The position numbers and the translations under genes were made by a program. Shown in pieces: positions 38,301 to 43,736 of a stretch of 64,000 nt of DNA. Every line of letters begins with the position of its first letter. Within the stretch, counting starts at the first letter, position 1. The notes below the pieces were generated by a model that was given only the letters and a program-made list of their open reading frames with translations, had not been told where the DNA came from and made no database searches. This DNA is from Desulfobacteraceae bacterium (GTDB lineage: Bacteria > Desulfobacterota > Desulfobacteria > Desulfobacterales > Desulfobacteraceae): positions 1-64,000 of the forward strand of contig JADGEQ010000035.1 of NCBI GenBank assembly GCA_016744295.1. Direction: 5' to 3'.

Positions 38301-38369
38301 GAAGATAGGGTTGCAGACAAGGTTTCCTTTGTTACATCAGCAAAAGAAAAAGGGGAAGTGATTTCATAA
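26331..38369 (+). CDS. PUFA-synthase-like iterative type I polyketide/fatty acid megasynthase (single polypeptide)
   Basis: The 4012-residue protein has these domains in order. Two PfaD/nitronate-monooxygenase-like barrels: about 1-230 (degenerate) and 334-650 (EGGEAGGHVG near 460). KS1, about 692-1165 (Cys903, His1039, Lys1069, His1074). KS2, about 1176-1640 (Cys1380 kept, both His replaced by Phe1513 and Tyr1547). Acyltransferase, about 1695-2000 (Ser1785 in GHSVGE, His1891). KS3, about 2088-2540 (Cys2338, His2486, His2526). Four carrier domains with Thr2724, 2830, 2942 and 3077 at the phosphopantetheine site. KR, about 3180-3690 (TGGAGG at 3422, Tyr3602). DH-like double hotdog, about 3700-3990 (His3731, Asp3908). 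The parts are those of Pfa secondary-lipid synthases, which make long-chain polyunsaturated acids, here fused in a new order. A GGAG lies 10 bases before the ATG. No phosphopantetheinyl transferase is nearby. The product is unknown. Confidence 0.9.
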   Translation: MITRILNSRLPLMIYTPVKVFDSSYFHAIYRSGALPVFDTEFLSPEDILEKALVLSREKLSFGLRLSVHDHDTIVALKQSNIANLDLLIVPLSKEDKAADFSNFSDTKIIFEIKDIHLTDNIKAADPHGLILKGNEAAGKVSRYSSFILMQWYLKNSDLPVFIHGGVGRYTAAGMLAAGVSGFVMDSQVLLADEAPVSEDFKKLLAMVDEGDSTEIIFQDKEIYRVFAKLGTKIVKDIKQEAVLVADAIDGHEQIYQAVINNITALDNQDAAFIQSLFYLGQDGIFAKEFVRESTCLESMVASFFTAIGQNLDSIDQYDPIVPDSAFAKDQSTKFPLIQGPMANISDNAEFAGMVLEAGALPFFAVGSLPASLADDMIQMGAEKLSNFGAGLVGIEAFNPMVHKHLEMVKKYRVPYALFAGGIPSQVVELEKAGTKTYMHTPSVSMMENALESGCKRFIFEGGEAGGHVGSLSSMVLWEAAIAKLVNSSRDLSDIYLVFAGGITTCFASFFVSGMCSFLAARGAKIGIQVGTAYLFSKEIVDTKAVKKQYQDIIIEKDETVIIGRSLGLASRTAPTRFARKIVEHEAQMIVNKEGLTQRKRSFEKRNIGSLLIGAKGFLPDFKRPGKEHYTWFEDGEHREKGNFLVGDSLAFFKDTLSIKDIHNQYFEGKSNLFKHINQLEIFSSHKSKIQDEIAVVGMGCTLPHADTPDILWENILNKKYSISEMPDTRFDKDLYYNPDRKAADTTYTTLAGHVDDFEFDNERFGYAEGKEKQLSRSQKMVLATAYKAVENAGILGADDQLVTDDPGRTAVIIATCLSNELGNDLQLKYWYPEVVSMLAKTPGYTALSDLEKDKIKQTLQEGMEGENKGYDPVHGILLNIEASRIARHLGVRGVNYIVDAACASSVTAIEAATGELLSGDHDQVIVGGVNTHLAPESFIGFAKMGTLSEVGSYPFDNRASGFVLGEGSVVFVLKRMKDAIRDKNKILGVINAIGGSSDGKGKAIAAPNPKGQIMSLERCFENIRPGILPDDIGFIEAHGTSTIVGDQVELQTLSTKYKNSHAGVSSIKSQIGHLLGCAGSAGLLKALLAVNKGILPPNGQFKRLSESHDLNGSSLYIVEDAKPWKTEDGKTRKAGVSSYGFGGINYHMVVEEMTHQYLPMKRDIFSDTSYDFNQDRIVVAGLGVFLPGASNTQEFWKKLCTGEKQLSHIPGTNFDNDAYAAFDKNSIYRLPKVKAGVVKDYQFNNLKYRMPPKMVKSVERGQLFGLEAASEALESCGLLAQEGAAVRTGVILGTIAGERQSKNIIRVRKNFIGNLIKNYSGLDKNRAKTIAREMVDTICTHIPENNEDTTPGLLSNIISGRIANYFGLNGPNYVLDASCASSTIAIRNATRNLKQKDLDFVLAGGVDCNLYPAVLMAFKRLGLLSEGACNYFDSRADGYVMGEGAAIHVLTTYKRAKDAGMEILGEINECTVRSSVPDHLLAPSEPTFVSVINEAYQKSGIRKSDINHLDLFAFSNIFGDIIEKQVTQGCFKHSMNCGNIKPQFGYFKAANPAVALAKLVLMSSKGKILPDHNYDPEHSILNECKILKPATQMKARIPDQTFRFAANVNGIGGNHSHLIISCLPRTLEGQVAASDQFQQVGVAIGQAAIGQAANEQHSGGQPVIEAEYKAVSGDDLVLEDTSYSADQRGKKLRMVALLSGQGAQRPGMMKELFEADAHIRSVLEKGEAIFKNLRGYSLLELMFTGGEGLNSTQNTQPAVFLSSAAICSRLAMEGFSPDYFIGHSVGEYTALFCSGMLGFEDAMRLIIKRSDLMYESTLKEPGKIMVVFKNERETASLIRQSFVSNIYITNKNSEKQTAVSGKAEDIEKFCQYLTQEGVVYKKLNLTGAFHTPMLKEASEKLRTYLAPLQFNNTRYGKIISNTLAQPYPEQPEEVKDLLAKQIVSPVEFIKSIEHVYESGRTHFIEIGPTRLLVNLLKNINVGEYGTAVSVDPKAGEVASFEACRQYLLSCNSIFEPKSIVHPAPQEIVDPQTTAKEELPIIEMSEDFDTFKQNNQTLVDRILFKEFQHQKRNSAVDAMERFNFNTQSILISGVSVGLPGKARKVFAKDNFDAILNGRNFIEPLPMEDMERLTDKNITKLFKQPDGNARFVQITRTEDVIHLAGQLGYFNLTDEYGIKEQYDVAMAMGIAAGIEALKDANIPLVMQYKKMKGGKTMIPAGFALPEEMQEETGVIITSLWPNAETLMKELEKYYYEKLFLKPYEEFEKIYYYLMEKVGDREIKEELTEWFFKAKSRKRTDVDTYKFDRSFVGNYCPLGSAHLAQIIKAKGPNTLVSSACASTTLAMGIAEDWIRVGRCKRVLVIGGENATSSLQNQWVGSGFLALGAATIKKRVSEGAKPFDEDRNGTILGAGAVGLVIEDKSSAVKRGMNGQCEILGTHIANSAYHTYNIDVPHMAREMKKFITKMEKQTGLRKQDYADKLLFMSHETYTPARGGSADAEVTALESTFSKYLNKICISNTKGFTGHTLGAAVEDVVMVKALQKRKAPPIANLKKIPSHFRKLNFSGQEKIDCEYGLHLSAGFGSHFAFVFVKRVEENPVKGNRVYHKWLREITGSQNPELKVIDNTLCVVAGGQETSSLMPERTDTKTPATPDKKKNIPEPDRIPAFAAAPAMVAAPARASSSVLEPSAIPVAKVKQIIAEQTGYASDMLEDDLDLEADLGIDTVKQVEIFAKIASTFDFPVPDDLKLRDLNTIEKLGAYVADRVDIPVAPVDTATPEVPVSISNQGSTPVASPAHAIETVKAVIAEQTGYASDMLEDDLDLEADLGIDTVKQVEIFAKIASTFGFSVPDDLKLRDLNTIEKLAAYIGTRVAAGPASVPPDVDPSASQSRETSAGADNAGSVHAGAINAIETVKAVIAEQTGYSVDMLEDDLDLEADLGIDTVKQVEIFAKVASTFGFSVPDDLKLRDLNTIAKLADYIRSRTSTPPPEIDPDPAGPVDPGGPAASGGSGTNGALANGGPAPMVGTLSEAAGQTAGNNAGAVNAIETVRKVIAQQTGYATDMLEETLDLEADLGIDTVKQVEIFAKVASTFGFSVPDDLKLRDLNTIEKLAAYIHQRTRAVAPPEKEIIPVTGSGTQSVSGADAVVTESTSAKDVFPDVSSPIKRLVVRVDESQMPKPSGMDFKGKKILVSLDTHGFAAAVIKRIKRLGGEVITMGAKNAKNPVDFDLDLTDIRGMEAKLIAFKDKTPELNGFIHLAPLDYYFNGKGTGVAPGQSGQADQLDQADQELNTTIKSAFVLIKSLFETLDNKGNILGTITFDSVIFPYYSEGGTIHPMFAGLSGLMKTVNKEMEDTMVKVVDFSYKQPKKSISRIADLFIGELLSQDKRCEVGYKNKKRYVLSMHQSIADKSQRIVSKNDTLLVTGGAGGITYEILKKVVQTYGVNLVILDINDIYATAPKYLEKSSTQPELMGLLRADMPGVKPVEIKRALDRLTRVRQSIENIEYFQSLGVQVDYKCVDVTDFKAVKKAVNSCERIDGIFHAAGMEMSQFIPKKELWSFELVVDVKVKGMRNLLRAAKDHDYKYFFTFSSVTARFGNQGQVDYTAANDFLGKTLFMEKQRHPERTYKVYAWTAWGGVGMATNPTVKKVLEDRGIQFLPMDQGVKFFMADLLDKTESEMVFSGLDYDFDIDGLLGDPADKPFPFLDDIVEQTSSSVTYSRVLDLKRDIFLNDHTMGDVPLFLGSTGIETMGQVAASLSGGNRHFTGLSDFSIPYGIKLLKGRPKELLIQANKAGENTFDCNISSLFKNPMGVVMGDPKRHYQGTYRFAEKPLAPKKIDLPEFSPVSFEGDIETLVYHPNRLFMFGLFGTITQINSFDGTTLITTLSDKSTAEFFKGVTDPRFVAAPILVDAMFQTGGLLEFFTSSRTVLPYKIHSMNFYGNIQRNRSYYCITRKTTSGEETNTYDLMLTDEKGNLCVEILGFEMVKLNQLALEDRVADKVSFVTSAKEKGEVIS

Positions 38370-38399
38370 TATCACCCCCATTTTAAATTAAAGTAAAAA

Positions 38400-38436
38400 A
38401 AGGCTGTCTGCAATTTTGCAGGCAGCCTCTTTTTAT
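38400..38436 (+). terminator. Rho-independent terminator after megasynthase
   Basis: AGGCTGTCTGCAA pairs with TTGCAGGCAGCCT (one G-T pair) around a two-base loop, followed by CTTTTTA. It begins about 30 bases after the stop codon. Confidence 0.9.
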
Positions 38437-39107
38437 TTCCATGAAGCCCATGCATATGAACATATATTGGTTCCTGGCATCGCTGCTTCAGCAATTCTCG
38501 GTTTATTGTACCAACCTCTGAAAAATTTAAGCTAAACAGTGTTGGTGAACCTCCTAACCGGCCGGAGAAAATTGCAGCGTACTGATTGAACAAATTCCTA
38601 CAGGCTCTAAATTATCTGAAGTTTCGGTTGGAAACCAACGGCTTTCACGGGTATTATAAAGACTCCGTCCAGACAAAATATGGGAACCCCTACATATGGT
38701 ATATAGGGCTTTTTCAGAATAGAAATTTCAATTTCATTATATATGCCACGACAATCTTTACCAGGCATTCTTCCAGATTACACTTACTAATATAATAAAG
38801 TTCTCCTGAGAAATTTAGTTTCTGGATCTGATCGAAAAGAAGGTTGATTATGTATTGACCTCCCTGGCGCAGATATCCAGACAGGAATATTATTTTCCTA
38901 TAAAACTGAGGGCATATACGGTTTCTGTTTATCATGATTATTTTGTAGGTTATCCTGTTAGGAATTGACAATACCCATTGTAATCTACATTTGTTTTTGG
39001 TAACCGATGAGGTGTTATCTTGTTCGTTAGAATTGAATGAAAGGCAGAAAAAAAACTGGTAAACTTATTGTTGTCAATCTATATCTAAATTTCAAAAGGA
39101 TGGATTA
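38437..39107. other. Intergenic region, no supported gene
   Basis: About 670 bases of AT-rich sequence contain only short broken frames. The stretch near 38450-38535 translates in one frame to a short hydrophobic tail-like peptide and may be a gene remnant, but nothing is recognised. It marks the shift to lower GC content than the megasynthase. Confidence 0.4.
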
Positions 39108-39599
39108 ATGTTTCCATCAATATTATTAGGTGGACTGTGGCATTCTACAAGCGTTGAACGATTCAAAGGTATTATTGGATTAGGGGCCATTGTGTCAGAA
39201 CCAGATATCCCTGCGTCAGAGCGTTGGGGGACTAACCAGGGAGAAAAACACTACCCGCTGGTTAGATCTTTAGGTGGAATAAGCCTTTTCGACTTTAATG
39301 GCTTCGAGCCAGAAGTATATAGCAAAAAATACCCAGCCTCATCTTGGGGCTCCTTTGTGCCCGGGCATACTAAATGGACAGATACAATTTGGATGGAAAT
39401 AGACCGATCAGCAGTTAAGGAAAATTTTATATCAGGAGAAGATCTCTTAAAGATATGGCATGAGAAAGAAATGTATGGGCACCCAATAATGCCAATTATT
39501 GAATGTGCCCATATCGGTGAGTTGTCAACTAATAAGTTTAAAAGAGTGTTGCTTTATGAAGGGAACTCTAAAAAATATAAACGAATCAATATCGCCTAA
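39108..39599 (+). CDS. Hypothetical protein, possibly ADP-ribosyltransferase-like fold
   Basis: The 163-residue soluble protein opens LLGGLWHSTSVERFKGIIGLGAIVSEP. That layout (H-x-T/S, then a helix ending in G-x-I near residue 25) recalls the start of DarT-type and other ART-fold toxins, where a His begins the NAD site. A late I-E-C-A-H segment (about 140) would be in the place of a catalytic Glu. This assignment is a fold guess only. An AAAGGATGG ribosome site lies 7 bases before the ATG. It is AT-rich and unlike the megasynthase in codon use, and is followed by an inverted repeat resembling an integron attC site, so it may be an acquired cassette gene. Confidence 0.6.
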   Translation: MFPSILLGGLWHSTSVERFKGIIGLGAIVSEPDIPASERWGTNQGEKHYPLVRSLGGISLFDFNGFEPEVYSKKYPASSWGSFVPGHTKWTDTIWMEIDRSAVKENFISGEDLLKIWHEKEMYGHPIMPIIECAHIGELSTNKFKRVLLYEGNSKKYKRINIA

Positions 39600-39719
39600 C
39601 CAGCGGGTGAACCGGACAGCAAGGGTCTGCTTTTTATTAAATATTGAAACAACTTTGGAACGGTGTTACCATTACTAATTTTACTGGAAACCCTTGCTGC
39701 CTGATACCCTTAACGCTAT
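39595..39719 (+). repeat. attC-like imperfect inverted repeat
   Basis: GCCTAAC overlaps the stop codon of the preceding gene, as R-double-prime sites do in integron cassettes. CAGCAAGGGT near 39617 and ACCCTTGCTG near 39693 form perfect 10-base arms. The far end reads TTAACGCTATG instead of GTTRRRY, so the simple recombination core is not conserved. Confidence 0.3.
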
Positions 39720-40346
39720 GTGCGAGAATATCGAGGTAATGTGGCTGGAATATTGAAAATGCTATTAGGCAAGTTGTTCGATTTTTATAAAAGTCAAATT
39801 ATAAACAAATTTACTTTGGAACAGTCATTAAAAGATATAAAAAATGAACTTAGAGATTATTTTGAATTAAGTGTTGAAAACTTACAAACATCTCATAATG
39901 CTTACCGAGTGAAAACATTACAAGCATATGGACATGGTCTTTCAGAGGATGAGACAAAAATCAAGATTATTCCTGAAATAGACATTGAGAGTTTAAAGAC
40001 TCTTCAAAAAAATATTAGTAAATTTCCATTTGAACATAATAGAGACTTTAGTAAAGCTATATTTGCCCTAATCAGTATATCTCAAAAAATTAACGATACG
40101 AGAGAAAGATGTGTTAATCATTTTAATAACTACTCAGAAGAGTCAGCTTCTGAATATTGGAGTTTGTTTGAATATCAATGTAAACATCTATACCTCATTT
40201 CACGATTAAAAGAGGAAACAGATCGCTTTAATTATACGGAAGATAGTGACGAAGAAATTGTGAAAAAGGTCACTAAAGCATACGGGTTACCATATGGTCA
40301 TGAAATAATAAAACTACATTTAACAAATCAATTAAAAGACACATAA
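39720..40346 (+). CDS. Hypothetical protein, AT-rich
   Basis: The 208-residue protein is mainly helical by composition, rich in Lys, Glu, Asn and Ile, with no signal peptide or membrane segment. I recognise no family. The start is uncertain: GTG at 39720 gives the full frame and ATG at 39759 is an alternative, and neither has a clear ribosome site. It stands between two other low-GC hypothetical genes, each separated by inverted-repeat spacers, and its codon use differs strongly from the flanking core genes, which suggests acquisition. Confidence 0.55.
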   Translation: MREYRGNVAGILKMLLGKLFDFYKSQIINKFTLEQSLKDIKNELRDYFELSVENLQTSHNAYRVKTLQAYGHGLSEDETKIKIIPEIDIESLKTLQKNISKFPFEHNRDFSKAIFALISISQKINDTRERCVNHFNNYSEESASEYWSLFEYQCKHLYLISRLKEETDRFNYTEDSDEEIVKKVTKAYGLPYGHEIIKLHLTNQLKDT

Positions 40347-40487
40347 CAAGGCCCTTTCACAGCCGCCCGGGCTTACGGCTCGGTTTAATTAAAGGGTTTT
40401 ATTTTAATAATTTTTTTCGTTTTTTCAACCTGTTTCGGGGTTTTCGCCCGGCGGGTCAAGGACTGCAAACAGCACAGGCTTCGAAAT

Positions 40488-41648
40488 ATGCATATTTTTA
40501 AATACACTTCAACGGGATTACTATCGGAAAAAATCTTAATGTATGATGAAATGTTTTTTGCATCTACAGAAGAGCTAAACGATCCTATAGACATGCAAAC
40601 GAAATTCATATTCCCAGATGCTTCTAAGGAATTATGGGAAAGAATATTGTTCAAACTATGGAATGACAGAAAATATGCAAATATTGGATCATTTTATTTT
40701 TTAGAAATTTGCCCCATATCTTACGAAAAAATAATTTTAAATTTTCGTTATCATAGTAAAAAACTGCTTGAACGATTTGTCAGTGATCAATCTCTTGATT
40801 ATAAGACAATTCAATATTTATTGCTGTTGTTGAAAAAGCTTGAAGATTTTTTCGATCTATACATGCCAAGATCTGGTTACTCAGTTTCGTTTTCTAAAAC
40901 ATGTGATGATATGCTTATGTGGTCTCATTATGCAAAAAGTCATACTGGATTTTGTATAATATTCAGGCCTATAAATAATGCAATATATCAATGCTCCATG
41001 AGGAAAAAAGATAGTATTGCTGTCACTGAAGGCCATAACACCTCAATTGGAGAGTCTTTCCCAATACAGGATATTAATTATAATAATGATTTGAATGAAA
41101 TCGATGCATTCTTGCTGTTTCCAGTGCCTTACACAGGTCACCACTTTGAAAACGAAGAGGAACGTTTAAAATACCATAAATCTGCACAAAAACAACTTCT
41201 AACCAAAACTAAAGCATGGGACTATGAAAAAGAGTGTAGATTGCTATTATCACAACCATACAAATGGATTGCGGGTAAAGGTAGCTTAAACTCACATCAA
41301 CGATTATTTCATTACGACTTTACGCAAGTTGTAGGCGTGATTTTTGGCCATCGAATGTCATCTAACGATAAAAAAGCTATAAAAAATATTTTAATTGAAA
41401 AGTTACAAAGAAGATTTGAATCACTTTCAAATAGTTCGAAAGAACATTTTGTTTTCGATTTTTTGTTTCAACAAGCTGAAATAAGTCCAAGTTCTCGTAG
41501 TATAATAATAAAAGATCTTGAACTCTTTTCAATGGGTACCATCTTCGAACCTGGAACTGATTATCATCATAAACAAATCAATAAATGGTGTCATGGTGAA
41601 GGCATTCGTTTTAAATCCGGACAGCTTTCACATGAACCTATTGCATAA
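40488..41648 (+). CDS. DUF2971 domain protein
   Basis: The 386-residue protein shows the DUF2971 signatures: an N-terminal FKYTSTGLLSEKIL followed by FFASTEELNDPIDMQ (about 22-36), and SFSKTCDDMLMWSHYAKSHTGFCI cut into two parts near 137-160. A later WDYEKECRLL (about 244-253) is also typical. The function of DUF2971 is not established; genes of this family are common in defence and accessory islands. The coding sequence is AT-rich. It follows a GC-rich hairpin-containing spacer and is itself followed by another attC-like spacer. Confidence 0.75.
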   Translation: MHIFKYTSTGLLSEKILMYDEMFFASTEELNDPIDMQTKFIFPDASKELWERILFKLWNDRKYANIGSFYFLEICPISYEKIILNFRYHSKKLLERFVSDQSLDYKTIQYLLLLLKKLEDFFDLYMPRSGYSVSFSKTCDDMLMWSHYAKSHTGFCIIFRPINNAIYQCSMRKKDSIAVTEGHNTSIGESFPIQDINYNNDLNEIDAFLLFPVPYTGHHFENEEERLKYHKSAQKQLLTKTKAWDYEKECRLLLSQPYKWIAGKGSLNSHQRLFHYDFTQVVGVIFGHRMSSNDKKAIKNILIEKLQRRFESLSNSSKEHFVFDFLFQQAEISPSSRSIIIKDLELFSMGTIFEPGTDYHHKQINKWCHGEGIRFKSGQLSHEPIA

Positions 41649-41822
41649 TTTTTAGCATAACAATGCTAATTCAGCGGATCGCAAAAAGCTGCGTCCTCTG
41701 ATTTGCGGCGTTCAAAAATCAACTTATTTATCTGACAACCTTCATCTAAAATATTTTCCCTTAATAATCTTAATAATCTAAATAATATATAAAAATCATA
41801 CCTGATTGCACTCAAGGATCAT

Positions 41823-41867
41823 TATCCTAATGTGGAGTATCCAGAAGTCTTAATTATTAAGGATACC
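41823..41867 (-). repeat. Dispersed repeat family R2, copy 3 (inverted)
   Basis: The complement reads GGTATCCTTAATAATTAAG then ACTTCTGGATACTCC and TTAGGAT, matching 1893-1938 throughout with scattered substitutions. Confidence 0.55.
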
Positions 41868-41893
41868 AAAAATATACATCAACTGATCTTTCC

Positions 41894-41940
41894 CTGAAAA
41901 AGTGGCTTAACTTGGCCTCCAGTTTTTTAGGGGAGGATCA
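41894..41940 (+). repeat. Short hairpin repeat R3, copy 2
   Basis: The copy begins CTGAAAAAGTGGCTTAAC and ends GGGGAGGATCA, about 80 percent identical to 2131-2178. As at that site, it lies shortly after an R2 copy. Confidence 0.5.
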
Positions 41941-42012
41941 GAATAAGTAAGCACATAACTCGATTTAATATATGCTTACTTATCGGATCAGAAATAATTT
42001 TCAGAAATTGTG

Positions 42013-42279
42013 TTATCTGGATGAAAGAGTATACTTCATTTCAGAAAATTCTTGTTGATTAATTTCACCTGATGCATATCTCTTCTTTAGTATGTCCAAT
42101 GTACTTTCAGTATTACCATTTCTGGCTCTTGGAAAAAAATATTTTATAGTTGAAACAACTCCGAAAATAATGAGTCCCCAGAATAATAACGGGAAAATCC
42201 ATCCGAAAAATCCATGCCCGAGACCCCAAAAAGGTACTCCGTTACAAAAACCTGCTCCCCAGTTCCCTGAATGCCACAT
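42013..42279 (-). CDS. SHOCT-domain small membrane protein
   Basis: The 88-residue protein has a Trp/Gly-rich N-terminus (MWHSGNWGAGFCNGVPFWG), one membrane helix (about 27-47) and a C-terminal SHOCT motif (LDILKKRYASGEINQQEFSEMK, about 59-80 in two parts). SHOCT domains are short helical modules found at protein ends, with unknown role. The ATG at 42279 is chosen because GGAGG lies 5 bases before it; an in-frame TTG at 42291 overlaps that ribosome site. It is a single gene. Confidence 0.8.
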   Translation of the reverse strand: MWHSGNWGAGFCNGVPFWGLGHGFFGWIFPLLFWGLIIFGVVSTIKYFFPRARNGNTESTLDILKKRYASGEINQQEFSEMKYTLSSR

Positions 42280-42692
42280 ATTGCCCTCCAATAAAAATCT
42301 CTATTAAATTTCGACATTTAACCTCTCTGATATAGAACAGCAATAAGGATGCCATATTAGTTGGTATAACGATGGAAACAATTAACAACATGATAATAAA
42401 GACTTTTATTTGGTATCAAAATTCAATATTAAAATTTATAGATGTTATAAAAATGGGTATTAATTATACAGCTTAGAAAGCAACCGGATAAATAATATAC
42501 AGTTAATCGGTGAGCAATGGTATTCTTGTTCCCAGATTTTTGAATATAGTAAAGATATTTTGTGGCTATGGAAAATTTTATTTGGCTTGAAAAAAATCAA
42601 TTCATTACATTAAATACCGCCTTTGAAGAGGGTTCCCGCAAAATCCGGTAATTATATAAAAAATTGAGTTTTTCCGATTTTTCCGACTCAAC

Positions 42693-43266
42693 AATTATTA
42701 TCCTATTCTTAACTTTTACCGGGCCTTCCATTGTTAAGAATACCAGACCTATGTGTGATTTGTAGAATGACCGAATTTATCTATATTTTAGGAATTGTTT
42801 GGAGAACTCAATGGAGAGCACTTGTATTCATAGTCTCAGGATTTTTAAATCGAATCCAGACCCCATATTTTGTGGCCAAGGGGGATTTAGTTTAGCCTAC
42901 AAAAAGTCAACAAATTGTTAAGTTTATAAAATTTGCACGGATCATATGGAGGGCCTTTTTTGGCGGGTGCCTGTGGTGAACGAAGGTATCCAGGCATCGG
43001 CAGGGTGAAGGGACAGAGCGGCGTTAAATGATCGAATCACCAGGACGGTATAGATTCGGTCATTTCCGCTTCCCTTCCGCTCAGGACGAGCGCAAGGGAT
43101 TTAGCGGCGTTCCTTCACCCTGACGGTGCCGGGTAAAGGGACAACCATTGGAGACAAAAAGTTATGGGTTAAAAAAACTAAATTGTTATTTTCTTTACGA
43201 AAAACATATTTGAATTTTTGCAGAAGGCCTTTTTAGGTATAGAGAGGTTTAACTCATCGAGAATTG
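42693..43266 (+). repeat. Dispersed repeat family R1, copy B (longest)
   Basis: The copy matches the complement of 58196-58640 over its whole length apart from one insertion of about 110 bases. Shared blocks include CCTATTCTTAACTTTTACCG, AATCCAGACCCCATAT, GCACGGATCATATGGA, CCAGGCATCGGCAGGGT and GGAGACAAAAAGTT. Its last 145 bases match 11888-12032. No open frame is conserved between the copies. Confidence 0.75.
43001..43122. mobile_element. MITE-like insertion inside R1 copy B
   Basis: CAGGGTGAAGG (43001-43011) and CCTTCACCCTG (43112-43122) are perfect inverted 11-base ends. Just inside them AGCGGCGTT occurs in direct orientation at both sides. The segment is absent from R1 copies A and C, which indicates insertion of a small non-autonomous element. 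Confidence 0.45.
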
Positions 43267-43405
43267 ATTCTTGGGGTATTGTCAAATTGAGAAGGCAACC
43301 TGTGATCTGGTAGAATGTCTGATACCAAATTCCGAATACCAATCTTTATTGATGCAGTTAAATCCAGATGATTACCGCCATTATTTTTAAATTAAGGTTC
43401 ATCGA

Positions 43406-43534
43406 TTGAGATTAAAAACGTTAAATATATGGTTGTTTGTCTGCTGTTCAGTCTTCCTGCTTTTGGGCGGTTCTGCAGCAGATAATCTTTATAGAGATCA
43501 AGCCTGGTATATTGACTTGAAAAAGAACTCCTAG
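43406..43534 (+). pseudogene. Possible secreted-protein remnant
   Basis: A TTG-started frame of 42 codons gives a basic start, a hydrophobic stretch (WLFVCCSVFLLLGG) and a short mature-like part (SAADNLYRDQAWYIDLKKNS) before a TAG. It looks like an exported protein cut off soon after its signal peptide. No ribosome site supports it, so it may be chance. Confidence 0.25.
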
Positions 43535-43736
43535 CAAACTTTGGCCCCCCTCATCACTTGTCAAAATATGCGTCTGCTCCAAAATTTTAATGATTTAGGG
43601 AGGGAGGCGGATATAAAAAATCTTTCCTGGTGGATTGAACCCTTTATTTTTTGTATTGTATAACCTGTTTTATGAAAAATGTTCTGAAGAGAAAACTATA
43701 TGAATAAAATTTTTGATTTGTCCGGGGGAGAGAAAC

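Larger units (their letters stand above)
41649..42012. other. Intergenic region with attC-like spacer and repeats R2, R3
   Basis: GCATAACAATGCTAATTC just after the DUF2971 stop, followed by CGCAAA/TTTGCG inverted arms, resembles the start of an integron attC site. R2 copy 3 (inverted) and R3 copy 2 follow. No gene is seen. Confidence 0.4.
42280..43736. other. Long intergenic region with repeat R1 copy B
   Basis: About 1450 bases with no full gene. It holds the longest copy of repeat R1 (42693-43266), which is interrupted by a hairpin-like insertion (43001-43122), and a short leader-peptide-like frame (43406-43534). Confidence 0.5.

Noticed and set aside
38372..38593. Minus-strand frame of 73 codons after the megasynthase
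   Set aside because: It overlaps the terminator hairpin and has no ribosome site.
42693..43266. R1 as a group II intron or transposase remnant
   Set aside because: No domain V-like hairpin, reverse transcriptase or transposase sequence could be recognised, so it is left as an unassigned repeat.
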